51,508 bases of DNA from JANNRA01 sp031401035 (GTDB taxonomy: Bacteria; Desulfobacterota; Binatia; HRBIN30; CADEER01). Position numbers and translations under genes: made by a program. Positions within the stretch are counted from its first letter, which is position 1; each line of letters starts with the position of its first letter. Where the stretch lies: the NCBI GenBank assembly GCA_031401035.1, contig JANNRA010000149.1, forward strand, positions 1 to 51,508. The letters are read 5' to 3'. Below the pieces are notes generated by a model. It saw nothing but the letters and a program-made list of their open reading frames with translations. It had not been told where the DNA came from and did no database searches. Positions 17,170 through 25,292 of this stretch are shown piece by piece.

Positions 17170-17198
17170 ACCCTACCTCGCGGCGCGGCGCCCGGCCA
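17170..17198 (-). promoter_or_regulatory. Weak promoter candidate for mlaA
   Basis: Minus-strand TAGGGT (17175-17170) is followed by CCGCCGCG, with TGGCCG 17 bases upstream as a poor -35. The -10 plus CCGCC(G/A)C context recurs at 25093 and 46535 in this window. Confidence 0.3.
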
Positions 17199-17260
17199 GT
17201 GCGCCGCGGCCGAACGGCCGGCTGGTTGCACCGCGCGCGGTCGCGGACTACCCGGCTGAC

Positions 17261-19207
17261 GTGCGCCCGACGTCCTGCCTTGCCATTGCCGCGCTTGCGT
17301 TGGGGCTGCTGGCGGGGTGCGCGCGACGCCCGGAGCCGGGGAGAGTCATCGTCCTCGGCATCGACGGACTCGACCCCGATGTCGTGGCGCTGCTGATCGC
17401 CGAGGGTAAGCTGCCGACGCTGGCGCGTCTGCGCGCGCGCGGCGCCTCCGGACGCCTGCGCGCCACTCGCCCGCTGCTCAGCCCGATCCTGTGGACCACG
17501 GTCGCCACCGGCAAACGCGCCGACGCGCACCAGATCGGGCACTTCGTCGCCGTCAACGAGGCGACCGGCGCGCAGCTGCCGGTGACCAGCGCGATGCGCA
17601 AGGTCAAGGCGCTGTGGAACATCATGTCCGACGCGGGCCGCCGCGTCGCCGTGGTCGGCTGGTGGGCGACCTGGCCGGCGGAGCCGGTCAACGGCGCGAT
17701 CGTCAGCGACCACACCTGCTACCACTTCCTCTTCGAAGCTGCCCAGCACGGTGGCGGCGAGTCAGCCGGGCTCGTCCATCCGCCGGCGCTGGCGCCGCGC
17801 GTCGCGGCGCTGGTGCGCCGGCCGGCGGATGTCACCGCTGCCGAACTGGCGCCGTTCGTGCAGGTCGACGCCGCCGCGCTGGCGCGGCCGTTCGCCTTCG
17901 AGGACCCGCTCGGCCACTTTCGCTGGGCGCTGGCGAGCGCGGAGACCTACCGCGCCGTCGCCCTCGACCTCTGGCGCAGCGAGCGGCCGGATCTGCTGAT
18001 GGCGTACATTGAAGGGACCGACTCCGCGTCGCACCTGTTCGGTCACCTGTTTCGCGCCGGCCCGCTGGCCGGCGAGCTGGCCGAGCAGCAGCGCCAGTAC
18101 GGCGGCACGGTCGAGGCGATGTACGGGTACGCCGACCGGGTCGTCGCCGACTTTCTCGCTCAGCTCGACGCCGACAGCACGCTCATCGTCCTGTCGGACC
18201 ACGGCTTCAGGCTCGGCGCGCTGCCGGACGACCCGAGCACGACGCGCGACATGCGCCGCGTCAGCGAGCGCGCGCATCGCGAGGAGGGCGTGCTCTACCT
18301 GGCAGGCCGTGGCGTGCGTCCGGGGGCGGTGATTCACGACGCCACCCTGCTCGACATCGCGCCGACGGTCCTCGCGCTCGCCGGGGTCGCGCCGGCGCGC
18401 GATATGCCCGGTCGGGTGCTGCGCGACGCCCTGACTCTGCCCGAGCCGGCGCGCAGCATTGCGAGCTACGAGAGCGCCGTACGAGACGCCGCGGCGCCGG
18501 CCGATCCGGCCGCCGATCCGGCCATCATGGAGCGTCTGCGCAGCCTCGGTTATCTTGAGGCGACATCGCCGCAGGGCGACCGCAACCTCGCCGCCGTGCT
18601 GTTTCAGCAGCAGCGCTTCGTCGAGGCCGAGCGCGCCTACGCGGCGCTGGTGCGGGCGCAACCCGACGACGGCGCCTTACGCGCCAGCTGGGCGGGTGCG
18701 CTCGGCGCGCTCGGGCGCATCGACGAGGCGTTGGCGGAAAGCGACCGTGCCGTCGTCCTGGCGCCGCTCAATCCCGAGGGCTACCACAATCGCGCCGTCA
18801 TCCTGGAGCGCCGTGGCGCGCGCGATGCGGCCGTCGCCGACTACCGCGCTGCGCTGCGCTACAGTCCGCACTACGAGCCGGCGCGCGAGGCGCTGCGCCG
18901 CCTCGATGTCGCGCCGGTGCTGGCCGAGCCCCTCGACCCGGCGGTGCGCGGCCGCGCCGAGCGCGCCAGCGGGCTGGCGCGGCGCGGCGACTACGCCGCG
19001 GCGTTGGCCCTGCTCGACGAGGCCGCGCGCGTGGCGCCGCGCAGCGCCCTGATTCAACAGTATCGCGCCAACGTCGCCTTTCTGATGGGCGATCGCGCCG
19101 GCGCGGTTGCCGCGCTGCGCGCCGCGCTCGCGCTCGAGCCCGACAACGCGCTGTATCGCGAGAACCTGGCGCGCCTCGGTGTGTCGACGCCGGTTCCCGG
19201 CCCCTGA
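17261..19207 (+). CDS. Lipoprotein: alkaline-phosphatase-fold phosphodiesterase fused to TPR repeats
   Basis: 648 residues from GTG 17261. A type II signal ends in LLAGC with lipid-anchored Cys20. Residues about 30-420 form a type I phosphodiesterase/nucleotide-pyrophosphatase domain: VLGIDGLDPDVV (metal Asp), SPILWTTVATGKRADAHQIGHF (nucleophile Thr region), YIEGTDSASHLFGH and VLSDHGFRLG (metal Asp/His). From about residue 445 there are roughly five tetratricopeptide-like repeats (AERAYAALVRAQPDD, ALAESDRAVVLAPLN, AVADYRAALRYSP and others). It is a membrane-anchored hydrolase, perhaps of phospholipid headgroups or glycopolymers, with a protein-interaction tail. No strong Shine-Dalgarno is visible. 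It is divergent from mlaA. Confidence 0.8.
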   Translation: MRPTSCLAIAALALGLLAGCARRPEPGRVIVLGIDGLDPDVVALLIAEGKLPTLARLRARGASGRLRATRPLLSPILWTTVATGKRADAHQIGHFVAVNEATGAQLPVTSAMRKVKALWNIMSDAGRRVAVVGWWATWPAEPVNGAIVSDHTCYHFLFEAAQHGGGESAGLVHPPALAPRVAALVRRPADVTAAELAPFVQVDAAALARPFAFEDPLGHFRWALASAETYRAVALDLWRSERPDLLMAYIEGTDSASHLFGHLFRAGPLAGELAEQQRQYGGTVEAMYGYADRVVADFLAQLDADSTLIVLSDHGFRLGALPDDPSTTRDMRRVSERAHREEGVLYLAGRGVRPGAVIHDATLLDIAPTVLALAGVAPARDMPGRVLRDALTLPEPARSIASYESAVRDAAAPADPAADPAIMERLRSLGYLEATSPQGDRNLAAVLFQQQRFVEAERAYAALVRAQPDDGALRASWAGALGALGRIDEALAESDRAVVLAPLNPEGYHNRAVILERRGARDAAVADYRAALRYSPHYEPAREALRRLDVAPVLAEPLDPAVRGRAERASGLARRGDYAAALALLDEAARVAPRSALIQQYRANVAFLMGDRAGAVAALRAALALEPDNALYRENLARLGVSTPVPGP

Positions 19208-19298
19208 CCCCGGGTGCCGGGGCGGCGGTTGCGGCAATTCTGACGGCGCCGCCACCCGCTTGCCGTGCGCGACGGCGCCGGGCAAGCATCGCCGCCGC

Positions 19299-21068
19299 AT
19301 GGCGGCACGCTCCCGTAAACCTTCGGCCCCGGCGCCGTCCGTCGCCGTGCCGCCCGCGCGCGGCGCCGTCGCGCTGCTCCTCTTCATCGCCCTGTTCTCC
19401 GTCTACCTCCTCAACTGGCGCCTGCGCGGCGCCGGCGACAGCATTGCCACCCGCCTACTCCCGTTCAGTGTGCTGCGCGAAGGGGACCTCGATCTCGACG
19501 AATTCACGTGGCACCGCACGGCGCAGGGGCGGCTCCCGTACTACGTCCACGCGCACGGCGGCAGTCTCTACCCGGTGTCGACGGTCGCCACCGCGTTGGT
19601 CGTGACGCCGCTGTACGTCGCGCCCGCCTGGTGGCTGGCGCACGCCGGCGTCGACTACGACGACGTGCGGGCGCGCGTCGTGGCGGCAGTGATGGAGCGG
19701 GTGTCTGCCGCGGCGTTGACGGCGTTGTCCGCCAGCGTCTTGTTCCTCGCCCTCTGCCGGCTGACGCGGTGGCGCGCCGCGCTCGGGCTGACGCTGCTCT
19801 ACGCGTTGGGGACCAGCACCTGGTCGATCGCCAGCCAGGCGATGTGGCCGCATGCGCTCGCGGAGCTCTGCCTGGCGACGCTCTGTCTCATCTTGCTCGA
19901 CGCGAACCCCTCGCGGCGCGGGCTGGCGCTGGCCGGCCTGGTGGCGGCGCTGGCGGTCGCCAACCGCCCGCAGGCGCTGGTCTTCGCCGGCGTGGCGGCG
20001 GCCTTTGTGGCCGTGCGGCGGCGCGCCGATCTGCTCGCCTTCCTGGCCGCGCCGCTCGCCCTCGGCGCGGCGGTCGCGGCCTACAACCTGGCCATCTTCA
20101 GCGCGCTAGCGGGCGGCTACGGTGGGTTGCGCGCCTTCGACGCGCCGCTCGCGGCAGGCCTTGCCGGTCTGCTGATCAGTCCGAATCGCGGCCTGCTGGT
20201 GTTCACGCCAGTGCTGGCGTTCTCACTGTGGGGCGCGCTGCGCGTCTGGCGCGTGGCGGAGGCGCCGCCGTGGCTGCGGTGGCTCACGATCGGCGTCGGG
20301 CTGCACCTGCTGGTACACGCGGCCTTTCGCGAATGGTGGGCCGGGTACACCTACGGACCGCGCTACCTCACCGACGTGCTGCCGGCGTTGGTGCTCTTCC
20401 TCGTCTACGGCCTACTGCCGTACTGGCGGCGGCCGGCGCTGCGCGTGCTGGCGGTGACGCTGGCCGCCTATGGCGTCATCGTACAGGGTATCGGCGTGTA
20501 CGCGGCGGACGACGGCTGGAATCGCACGCCGGTGCCGCTCGAGCACGCGCCCGGACGGGTGTGGGACTGGCGCGATCTGCAGATCGTGCGCAGCGCGCGC
20601 AACGGCTGGCGCGGCGATGAGTACCTGGCGGTGATGTGGGACGCCTTCACCGATACGGTGCCGGCGCGCGTTGCGGCGTTGGCCCCGGATGACCTGACGG
20701 CAGACGTGCGCGTGCTCGAGGTGCCGACCCTCCTGCCGGCGGGCGCACCGGCGTCGGTCCGCGTCGCGGTCACCAATCGGGCCGCGCAGGCGTGGCCGGC
20801 CTTCACCGGCGAGGCATTCAGCGATCGCTATCTGGTGTTCGTGCTGGCGCGCTGGTTCGCCGCCGACGTGCCGGTTGCGGGGGCCGGCGACGTCGTGCGG
20901 CTGCCGACCAACCTCGCCCCGGGAGAGACCGACGAGGTGCGCCTGTCGCTGGTGGCGCCGCTGGCGCCCGGCGCCTACGAGATCGAATTGCGCGTCACGC
21001 AGGCGATCGACGGGGCACGCGGCGTCGTCGGCCCGGGGGCCGTACGCGTACCCGTGCGCGTGCAGTGA
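19299..21068 (+). CDS. Large polytopic membrane protein with C-terminal beta domain (glycosyltransferase-like, unassigned)
   Basis: 589 residues. The N-terminal part has about ten hydrophobic segments. The opening GDSIATRLLPFSVLREGDLDLDEF motif before the first periplasmic loop resembles GT-C/GT39-like membrane proteins of unknown activity. After the last helix (about residue 410) a soluble, beta-rich domain follows (VRVLEVPTLLPAGAPASVRV to YEIELRVTQAI), like an Ig or CARDB fold. It follows the phosphodiesterase lipoprotein by 91 bases on the same strand. The enzyme class is not certain; the acidic DLDLDEF loop is the best candidate active-site feature. Confidence 0.65.
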   Translation: MAARSRKPSAPAPSVAVPPARGAVALLLFIALFSVYLLNWRLRGAGDSIATRLLPFSVLREGDLDLDEFTWHRTAQGRLPYYVHAHGGSLYPVSTVATALVVTPLYVAPAWWLAHAGVDYDDVRARVVAAVMERVSAAALTALSASVLFLALCRLTRWRAALGLTLLYALGTSTWSIASQAMWPHALAELCLATLCLILLDANPSRRGLALAGLVAALAVANRPQALVFAGVAAAFVAVRRRADLLAFLAAPLALGAAVAAYNLAIFSALAGGYGGLRAFDAPLAAGLAGLLISPNRGLLVFTPVLAFSLWGALRVWRVAEAPPWLRWLTIGVGLHLLVHAAFREWWAGYTYGPRYLTDVLPALVLFLVYGLLPYWRRPALRVLAVTLAAYGVIVQGIGVYAADDGWNRTPVPLEHAPGRVWDWRDLQIVRSARNGWRGDEYLAVMWDAFTDTVPARVAALAPDDLTADVRVLEVPTLLPAGAPASVRVAVTNRAAQAWPAFTGEAFSDRYLVFVLARWFAADVPVAGAGDVVRLPTNLAPGETDEVRLSLVAPLAPGAYEIELRVTQAIDGARGVVGPGAVRVPVRVQ

Positions 21069-21084
21069 CGGCTCAGGCGAGCCG
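21069..21084. terminator. Hairpin at convergent gene ends
   Basis: CGGCTC (21069-21074) pairs with GAGCCG (21079-21084) around AGGC, directly after one stop codon and including the other gene's stop. No U-run. Confidence 0.3.
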
Positions 21085-21552
21085 CGCGACGGCGCGCGTC
21101 AGGCACGCCTTGATCTCGTCGCGGCAGGCGGCAAACACCGCCTCGTCACGCCCGGCCGGGTCGTCGATGTCGCCAGCGATGCCGGCGAACTCCTTCAGCG
21201 TGTGGATCGGCTTGCCGGCTGCCTCCGGCCAGCCCGCGCGCAGCATGCGCACCTGTTCGTCGGTCATCGCCAGGATCAGGTCCGCTTCGCCGACCAGGTG
21301 GCGGTTGCGCTTCAGGTCGGTGGCGACGCTGTCGGGCGGCAGGTGGATGCCCTCGTCGCGTAGCACCAGCCGAGCATCGAGCGAGACCAGCGCCCCGTCG
21401 CGCGCGAACGGCGCCACGCCGCCGGAGGTGATGCGGTAGCGATCCGCCAAGTGATGCTCCGCGAGCATCCGTTCCAGCAGCGCCGCGGCGATGGCGCTGC
21501 GGCTGGTGTTGGCGTGGCAGATGATCAGGATGGTGCGCCGGGAAGGGGACAT
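21073..21552 (-). CDS. Low-molecular-weight protein tyrosine phosphatase family protein
   Basis: 159 residues. The phosphate loop CHANTSRS gives the C-x5-R signature at Cys12 to Arg18 right after the first beta strand (TILIICHAN), and a late DDP motif (DIDDPAG) supplies the general acid Asp. The family covers tyrosine phosphatases, arsenate reductases and Wzb-type exopolysaccharide regulators. The canonical CxGNxCRS is replaced by CHANTSRS, so the second cysteine used by arsenate reductases is absent, favouring a phosphatase. ATG 21552 is chosen by homology; the longer frame to 21780 overlaps the neighbouring SDR gene. Confidence 0.8.
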   Translation of the reverse strand: MSPSRRTILIICHANTSRSAIAAALLERMLAEHHLADRYRITSGGVAPFARDGALVSLDARLVLRDEGIHLPPDSVATDLKRNRHLVGEADLILAMTDEQVRMLRAGWPEAAGKPIHTLKEFAGIAGDIDDPAGRDEAVFAACRDEIKACLTRAVARLA

Positions 21553-21626
21553 AAGGGATTCCCGCGATGGCGGGTGCCGGCGGAGCGGGCGGCGCGCGCG
21601 CACCGCCGGCTCCGCGGATCGACTCG

Positions 21627-22571
21627 TCAGCTCAGCGCCTCGGCCATCACCGCGGCGATGTTTTCCTTTGCGGTCAGGCCCTTCGCAAGCTCTCCCTTGA
21701 GTTTCTCGCCGAGCACGGCCGGCTCCCAGGTCGCCTTCTGGGTGACCTTGCCGACGGCGTGCCAGCCCTTCATCGTCCACACCGTGCCGCCGCCGACGCG
21801 GAAGACCTCGCCGTGTACGTCCTTGGCGTCGTCGCTCGCCAGCCAGGCGACGAGCGGCGCGATGTTGCGCGGGTCGAAGACGTCGAACTTGCCCTCTTCG
21901 ACCTTCTTGCCCATGAACGCCGCCGTCGAGGGCGTCGCCTCGATCGTCAGTCGGGTGCGGGCAACGGGCGCGATGGCGTTGCAGCAGACGCCGTACTTCT
22001 GCATTTCCCCGTCCATGACGATGGCCATCAGCGCCACGGCGGCCTTGGCGGCCCCGTAGTTGGCCTGGCCGACGTTGCCGAGCAGGCCGGCGTCGGAGGC
22101 CGTGTTGATGATGCGGCCGGTGTGTAGGTTGCCCTTCTTGTGCTCTTCGCGCCAGTACTCGCAGGCGTGGCGGCTCATGGCGAAGGTGCCCTTCAGGTGC
22201 ACCGCGATGACCGAATCCCAGTCCTCTTCACCCATGTTGAAGATCATGCGGTCGCGCAGAATTCCGGCATTGTTGACGACGATGTTCAGCTTGCCGAAGG
22301 TGTCCAGCGCGCATTCGACGATGCGCTTGGCGCCCTTGAAGTCGCTGACGCTCTCGCCGTTGGTGACCGCCTCGCCGCCCGTCGCCTTGATGTCGTTGAC
22401 CACCTGCTGGGCCGGGTTCGCGTCGGCGCCGCCAGTCCCGTCGAAATGCGCGCCGAGGTCGTTCACCACCACCTTGGCGCCGTGCTTGGCCATCAGCAGC
22501 GCCTCCTCGCGGCCGATGCCGCGGCCGGAACCGGTGATGATCGCAACCTTGCCTTCGAGCAACCCTGCCAT
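21627..22571 (-). CDS. SDR oxidoreductase, multifunctional-enzyme-type-2-like 3-hydroxyacyl-CoA dehydrogenase
   Basis: 314 residues. TGSGRGIGR at 13-21, NNAG at 100-103, the catalytic Ser near 157-159 and Tyr172/Lys176 (YGAAK) are all present. The insert GAHFDGTGGADANPAQQVVNDI after beta strand 2 and the extended C-terminus match the dehydrogenase domain of peroxisomal-type multifunctional enzyme 2, so a (3R)-hydroxyacyl-CoA substrate is likely. CAGGAGGAGAAC lies directly before ATG 22571. It is divergent from the six-cysteine secreted protein genes. Confidence 0.86.
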   Translation of the reverse strand: MAGLLEGKVAIITGSGRGIGREEALLMAKHGAKVVVNDLGAHFDGTGGADANPAQQVVNDIKATGGEAVTNGESVSDFKGAKRIVECALDTFGKLNIVVNNAGILRDRMIFNMGEEDWDSVIAVHLKGTFAMSRHACEYWREEHKKGNLHTGRIINTASDAGLLGNVGQANYGAAKAAVALMAIVMDGEMQKYGVCCNAIAPVARTRLTIEATPSTAAFMGKKVEEGKFDVFDPRNIAPLVAWLASDDAKDVHGEVFRVGGGTVWTMKGWHAVGKVTQKATWEPAVLGEKLKGELAKGLTAKENIAAVMAEALS

Positions 22572-22666
22572 GTTGTTCTCCTCCTGCGGAATGACGGTTA
22601 TCTGAACCATTGCCGGCGCGCACAGGCGCGCCGGGTGGCGCGCAGAGGCATCTCACATCGAGTCTG

Positions 22667-22711
22667 AAACCCGCGAAAACCCGCGAAAAGTGCCCCGAAA
22701 GCGCGCCCGAA
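22667..22711. other. Helically phased A-tracts upstream of the secreted-paralogue operon
   Basis: Short A-runs at 22667-22669, 22676-22679, 22686-22689, 22698-22700 and 22710-22711 are spaced about 10-11.5 bases apart, including a direct 10-base repeat (CCCGCGAAAA). In-phase A-tracts bend DNA. Further A/T runs follow to 22796. The rest of the 22,572-22,840 gap holds a Shine-Dalgarno for the SDR and a promoter for the forward operon. Confidence 0.45.
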
Positions 22712-22799
22712 GTCAAGGCCGAACCCACTCTGCGGCGGCGGCGCAAACGGCCTGCAATTTCAGCTTCTTGTGGCACAAAACCCAGCCCCGGTTTTTTAG

Positions 22800-22828
22800 T
22801 TGATTTGCCGCTACTGCAAGCCTAGTAT
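22800..22828 (+). promoter_or_regulatory. Predicted sigma70-type promoter for the secreted six-cysteine protein operon
   Basis: TTGATT (22800-22805) and TAGTAT (22823-22828) are spaced by exactly 17 bases. Transcription would begin around 22834-22836, only about 5-7 bases before ATG 22841, which has no Shine-Dalgarno. That suggests leaderless or near-leaderless translation. Confidence 0.55.
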
Positions 22829-22840
22829 GCGGCCGACCTG

Positions 22841-23770
22841 ATGCCTTCCCTTTCTCTCTGGCGCGCCGTCGCGTGCGTCGCAGGCCTTTTGATCGCGCTC
22901 GCCGCCGCGGCCGCGGCTGATGCTCCACCGCAACGCCTGCCGTCGGCTGTGCTCGTTTACCCGCTGATCACCGTAGAGGGGGGTGGGGGAAGCGTCGACA
23001 CGCGGGTCGAACTGGTGAACCTCACCAGCCGGCCGGTCGATCTGAAGTGCGTCTACATCACCGGTGTGAGCTGCCGCGCCATCGACTTCAGCGTGCGTCT
23101 GACGCCCAATCAGCCGCTGTCGTGGCTGGCCAGCCGCGGCGTTTTCAACACCTCGAGCTTCACGGCCGTGCCGCCGATCAATGCGAGCGGCGAGCTCAAG
23201 TGCCTGGTGGAGACCGACGAAGAGCCGGTCGACCGCCACAACGCGATTCAGGGGCGGGCGACGGTGTTCGGGGCGGATGGGCAGACGATTGGCTACAGCG
23301 CGGTCGGCTTCCAGCGTCTCGCCGATGGCCGTATGGGGAATGTCATTCCGCTCGACGGGGACACCTACAGCCAGTGTCCGGACGAGCAGCACTTCGTCTT
23401 CCTCTCCAGCGAACTCGGCAACCCAGCGACCGAGAGCGAGATCATCCTGGCGCCGTGCACGGAGGACTTGCAGAACCTGGTGCCGACCACGACGGCCGTG
23501 CAGTTCCTGGTCGTCAACGAGTTCGAGCAACAGCTATCCGCCGCCACCACCGTGACGTGCTACGCGCGACGTACGCTGCGGCAGGTCAGCCAGGTGTTCA
23601 CCCGCGCCACGCTCGGCTCCGAGACCGGGCACCTGATCGTGCGCGGTGTCCAGTCGCCGGTCCTGACCATGCTGGTCGACCGTTTCGAGACGCCCGATGG
23701 GGTCCGCGCGACCGCCGGCAACGAGCCGGCCATGCGCGGCGGACGCAGCGCGGAGATCCTCCTCCCATGA
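22841..23770 (+). CDS. Secreted six-cysteine protein, paralogue 1 (unknown family)
   Basis: 309 residues. The signal peptide (LWRAVACVAGLLIALAAAAAA) is followed by a single beta-rich domain. Aligned by eye with the next gene it shares six cysteine positions (LKC, SC, LKC, QCP, APC, VTC) and blocks such as NQPLSWLA, SAVGFQRL, VNEFEQ and ATLGSETGHLIVRGV. I do not recognise the domain. The secreted location and conserved cysteines suggest a disulfide-stabilised surface or extracellular protein. Its stop overlaps the next start (ATGA), so both are made together. Confidence 0.72.
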   Translation: MPSLSLWRAVACVAGLLIALAAAAAADAPPQRLPSAVLVYPLITVEGGGGSVDTRVELVNLTSRPVDLKCVYITGVSCRAIDFSVRLTPNQPLSWLASRGVFNTSSFTAVPPINASGELKCLVETDEEPVDRHNAIQGRATVFGADGQTIGYSAVGFQRLADGRMGNVIPLDGDTYSQCPDEQHFVFLSSELGNPATESEIILAPCTEDLQNLVPTTTAVQFLVVNEFEQQLSAATTVTCYARRTLRQVSQVFTRATLGSETGHLIVRGVQSPVLTMLVDRFETPDGVRATAGNEPAMRGGRSAEILLP

Positions 23771-25047
23771 CCCGGCAGGCGCGGATCGCAGGCGCGATCG
23801 GCCTGATCGCGATGGCGCTGACGCTGGCGCCGCCGGCGCTGGCGCAGAACAGCGGCGTCGATTGGACCACCGTGTTGCGCGCCCTCGGCGGTGCCCTCGA
23901 CTCTTGGCGCCTGTCGCCGTTTGCGGTGCGCACACCGACTCCGCCGGGACGGACCCGCACGCCGACGGTCCCGCGCACCGCCACGGTAACGCGACCGCCG
24001 TCGCCGACCGCCACGCCGCCGCCGACGCGCACGGAGACCGCGACGCGCGTGCCGACACGCACGGCCTCCCCGACGCGCGCCGCGACGCTGACCCGCACGG
24101 CGACCGCGACCAGGCCGGCGACGCGAACCTTCACGCCGCGCCCGACCTCAACCCCGGTCCCGACCCTGGCGAACGACGGGCAGGTGGCGTTTCTGAGCGC
24201 CGCGCAGGGGGCGCCGCCGGCCCAGAAGTTGGCGTCGGCGTTCGTGGTCTTCCCATACATCGTCAGCAGCGCGACGAAGGACACGCGCATCGAGCTGATG
24301 AACATGACTGCCAGCGAGATCGAGCTGCAGTGCTTCTACGTTCGTGCCTCGGACTGCATCGAGGTCGGATTCTTCGTCACGCTCACCGCCAACCAGCCCC
24401 TGTCGTGGCTGGCCAACGACGGCGCGAGTAACCCGCTCACGTTCTCGGCCGTGCCGCCGTTCGACGGCATCGGTGAACTCAAGTGCGTGGTCGCGGCACG
24501 GCGGCCGGACCTGAACGCCCACAACGCGCTGCAGGGCCGCGCGCTGGTCTACGAGCGCGGCAGTGGTGAGACGGTCGGATACACGGCGGTCGGCTTTCAG
24601 CGGCTGAGTCCTGGTGGCTACAGCGGCGTCATCGACCTGGACGGATTCACCTACGAATCGTGCCCGGATCGCCTGCACTTTGCCGTGCTGACGCGCGAGA
24701 CGGGCGGACCCGTGAGCGAACTGATCATGGTTCCCTGCGCGGAGGATCTGCTCACCCAGACGCCGACGGAAACGGTCGTCCAACTGGCCATCATCAACGA
24801 GTTCGAGCAGGTGTTCAGCTCGTCCTACCGGCTGAAATGCCTCAGCAGCCAGGCGTTCTCGCGCTTCCTCACGCTGAGCAAGTCGACGCTCGGCACCGAC
24901 AGTGCGCATGTGATCGCACGCGGTGTTTCCTCGCCGCTGATCGGTCTGGTCATCGACCGCTTCAACGGCCAGAACGGGACGCTGCACACCACCGCCAACG
25001 AGCCGTTCCTCGAGGGGGGACGCGACTCGACGGTCATTTTCCCCTGA
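23767..25047 (+). CDS. Secreted six-cysteine protein, paralogue 2, with Thr-Pro-rich linker
   Basis: 426 residues. A signal peptide (IGLIAMALTLAPPALAQ) is followed by a short helical segment, then about 80 residues (nt 23,930-24,170) of Thr/Pro/Arg/Ala low complexity (TPT, TRT, TAT units) without cysteines, then a C-terminal domain of about 285 residues paralogous to the whole upstream protein (NQPLSWLA, TAVGFQRL, INEFEQ, TTANEPF, six shared Cys). The linker resembles a stalk or wall-spanning spacer, possibly O-glycosylated. The two genes look like a tandem duplication in which the second copy gained, or the first lost, the stalk. Function unknown. Confidence 0.75.
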   Translation: MTRQARIAGAIGLIAMALTLAPPALAQNSGVDWTTVLRALGGALDSWRLSPFAVRTPTPPGRTRTPTVPRTATVTRPPSPTATPPPTRTETATRVPTRTASPTRAATLTRTATATRPATRTFTPRPTSTPVPTLANDGQVAFLSAAQGAPPAQKLASAFVVFPYIVSSATKDTRIELMNMTASEIELQCFYVRASDCIEVGFFVTLTANQPLSWLANDGASNPLTFSAVPPFDGIGELKCVVAARRPDLNAHNALQGRALVYERGSGETVGYTAVGFQRLSPGGYSGVIDLDGFTYESCPDRLHFAVLTRETGGPVSELIMVPCAEDLLTQTPTETVVQLAIINEFEQVFSSSYRLKCLSSQAFSRFLTLSKSTLGTDSAHVIARGVSSPLIGLVIDRFNGQNGTLHTTANEPFLEGGRDSTVIFP

Positions 25048-25070
25048 GTTTACGGGCGGCGATTTCGCCG

Positions 25071-25098
25071 TTGCGGCGCCCGACCGTCAGCCTATAAT
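25071..25098 (+). promoter_or_regulatory. Predicted promoter before the 46-aa ORF
   Basis: A consensus TATAAT (25093-25098), rare in this GC-rich sequence, has TTGCGG (25071-25076) 16 bases upstream. CCGCCGCG follows the -10, as at two other promoter candidates in the window. Confidence 0.5.
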
Positions 25099-25120
25099 CC
25101 GCCGCGAGGGGCCATCCGGC

Positions 25121-25261
25121 GTGCGGGAATTCTTCTATGGGCTGATCCTGGGCGCGGCGGCGCTGTACTGCTACGAGTACTTCGACGCGCCGGGGGTGCT
25201 GGCGTATCTCAACAGCGCCACCGAATCGGCCGTGAAGTCGACGCACGGCTATACTCGCTGA
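25121..25261 (+). CDS. Small hypothetical membrane protein (46 aa)
   Basis: Start GTG 25121, stop TGA 25259-25261. The product begins VREFFYGLILGAAALYCYEYF, one hydrophobic helix, followed by DAPGVLAYLNSATESAVKST, an amphipathic tail. It has a TATAAT promoter about 25 bases upstream and a GAGGGG ribosome-binding site 10 bases before the GTG. No family is recognised. The promoter, ribosome site, start, helix and stop together make it more than a chance ORF. Confidence 0.55.
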   Translation: MREFFYGLILGAAALYCYEYFDAPGVLAYLNSATESAVKSTHGYTR

Positions 25262-25292
25262 GCGCCACGGGTCAGCCCGCGGGGCGGCCGAA

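Noticed and set aside
23930..24170. Repetitive ACG/CCG-rich DNA as a non-coding repeat
   Set aside because: It is in frame inside a secreted protein and encodes a Thr-Pro linker; the codon-level variation fits a protein constraint.
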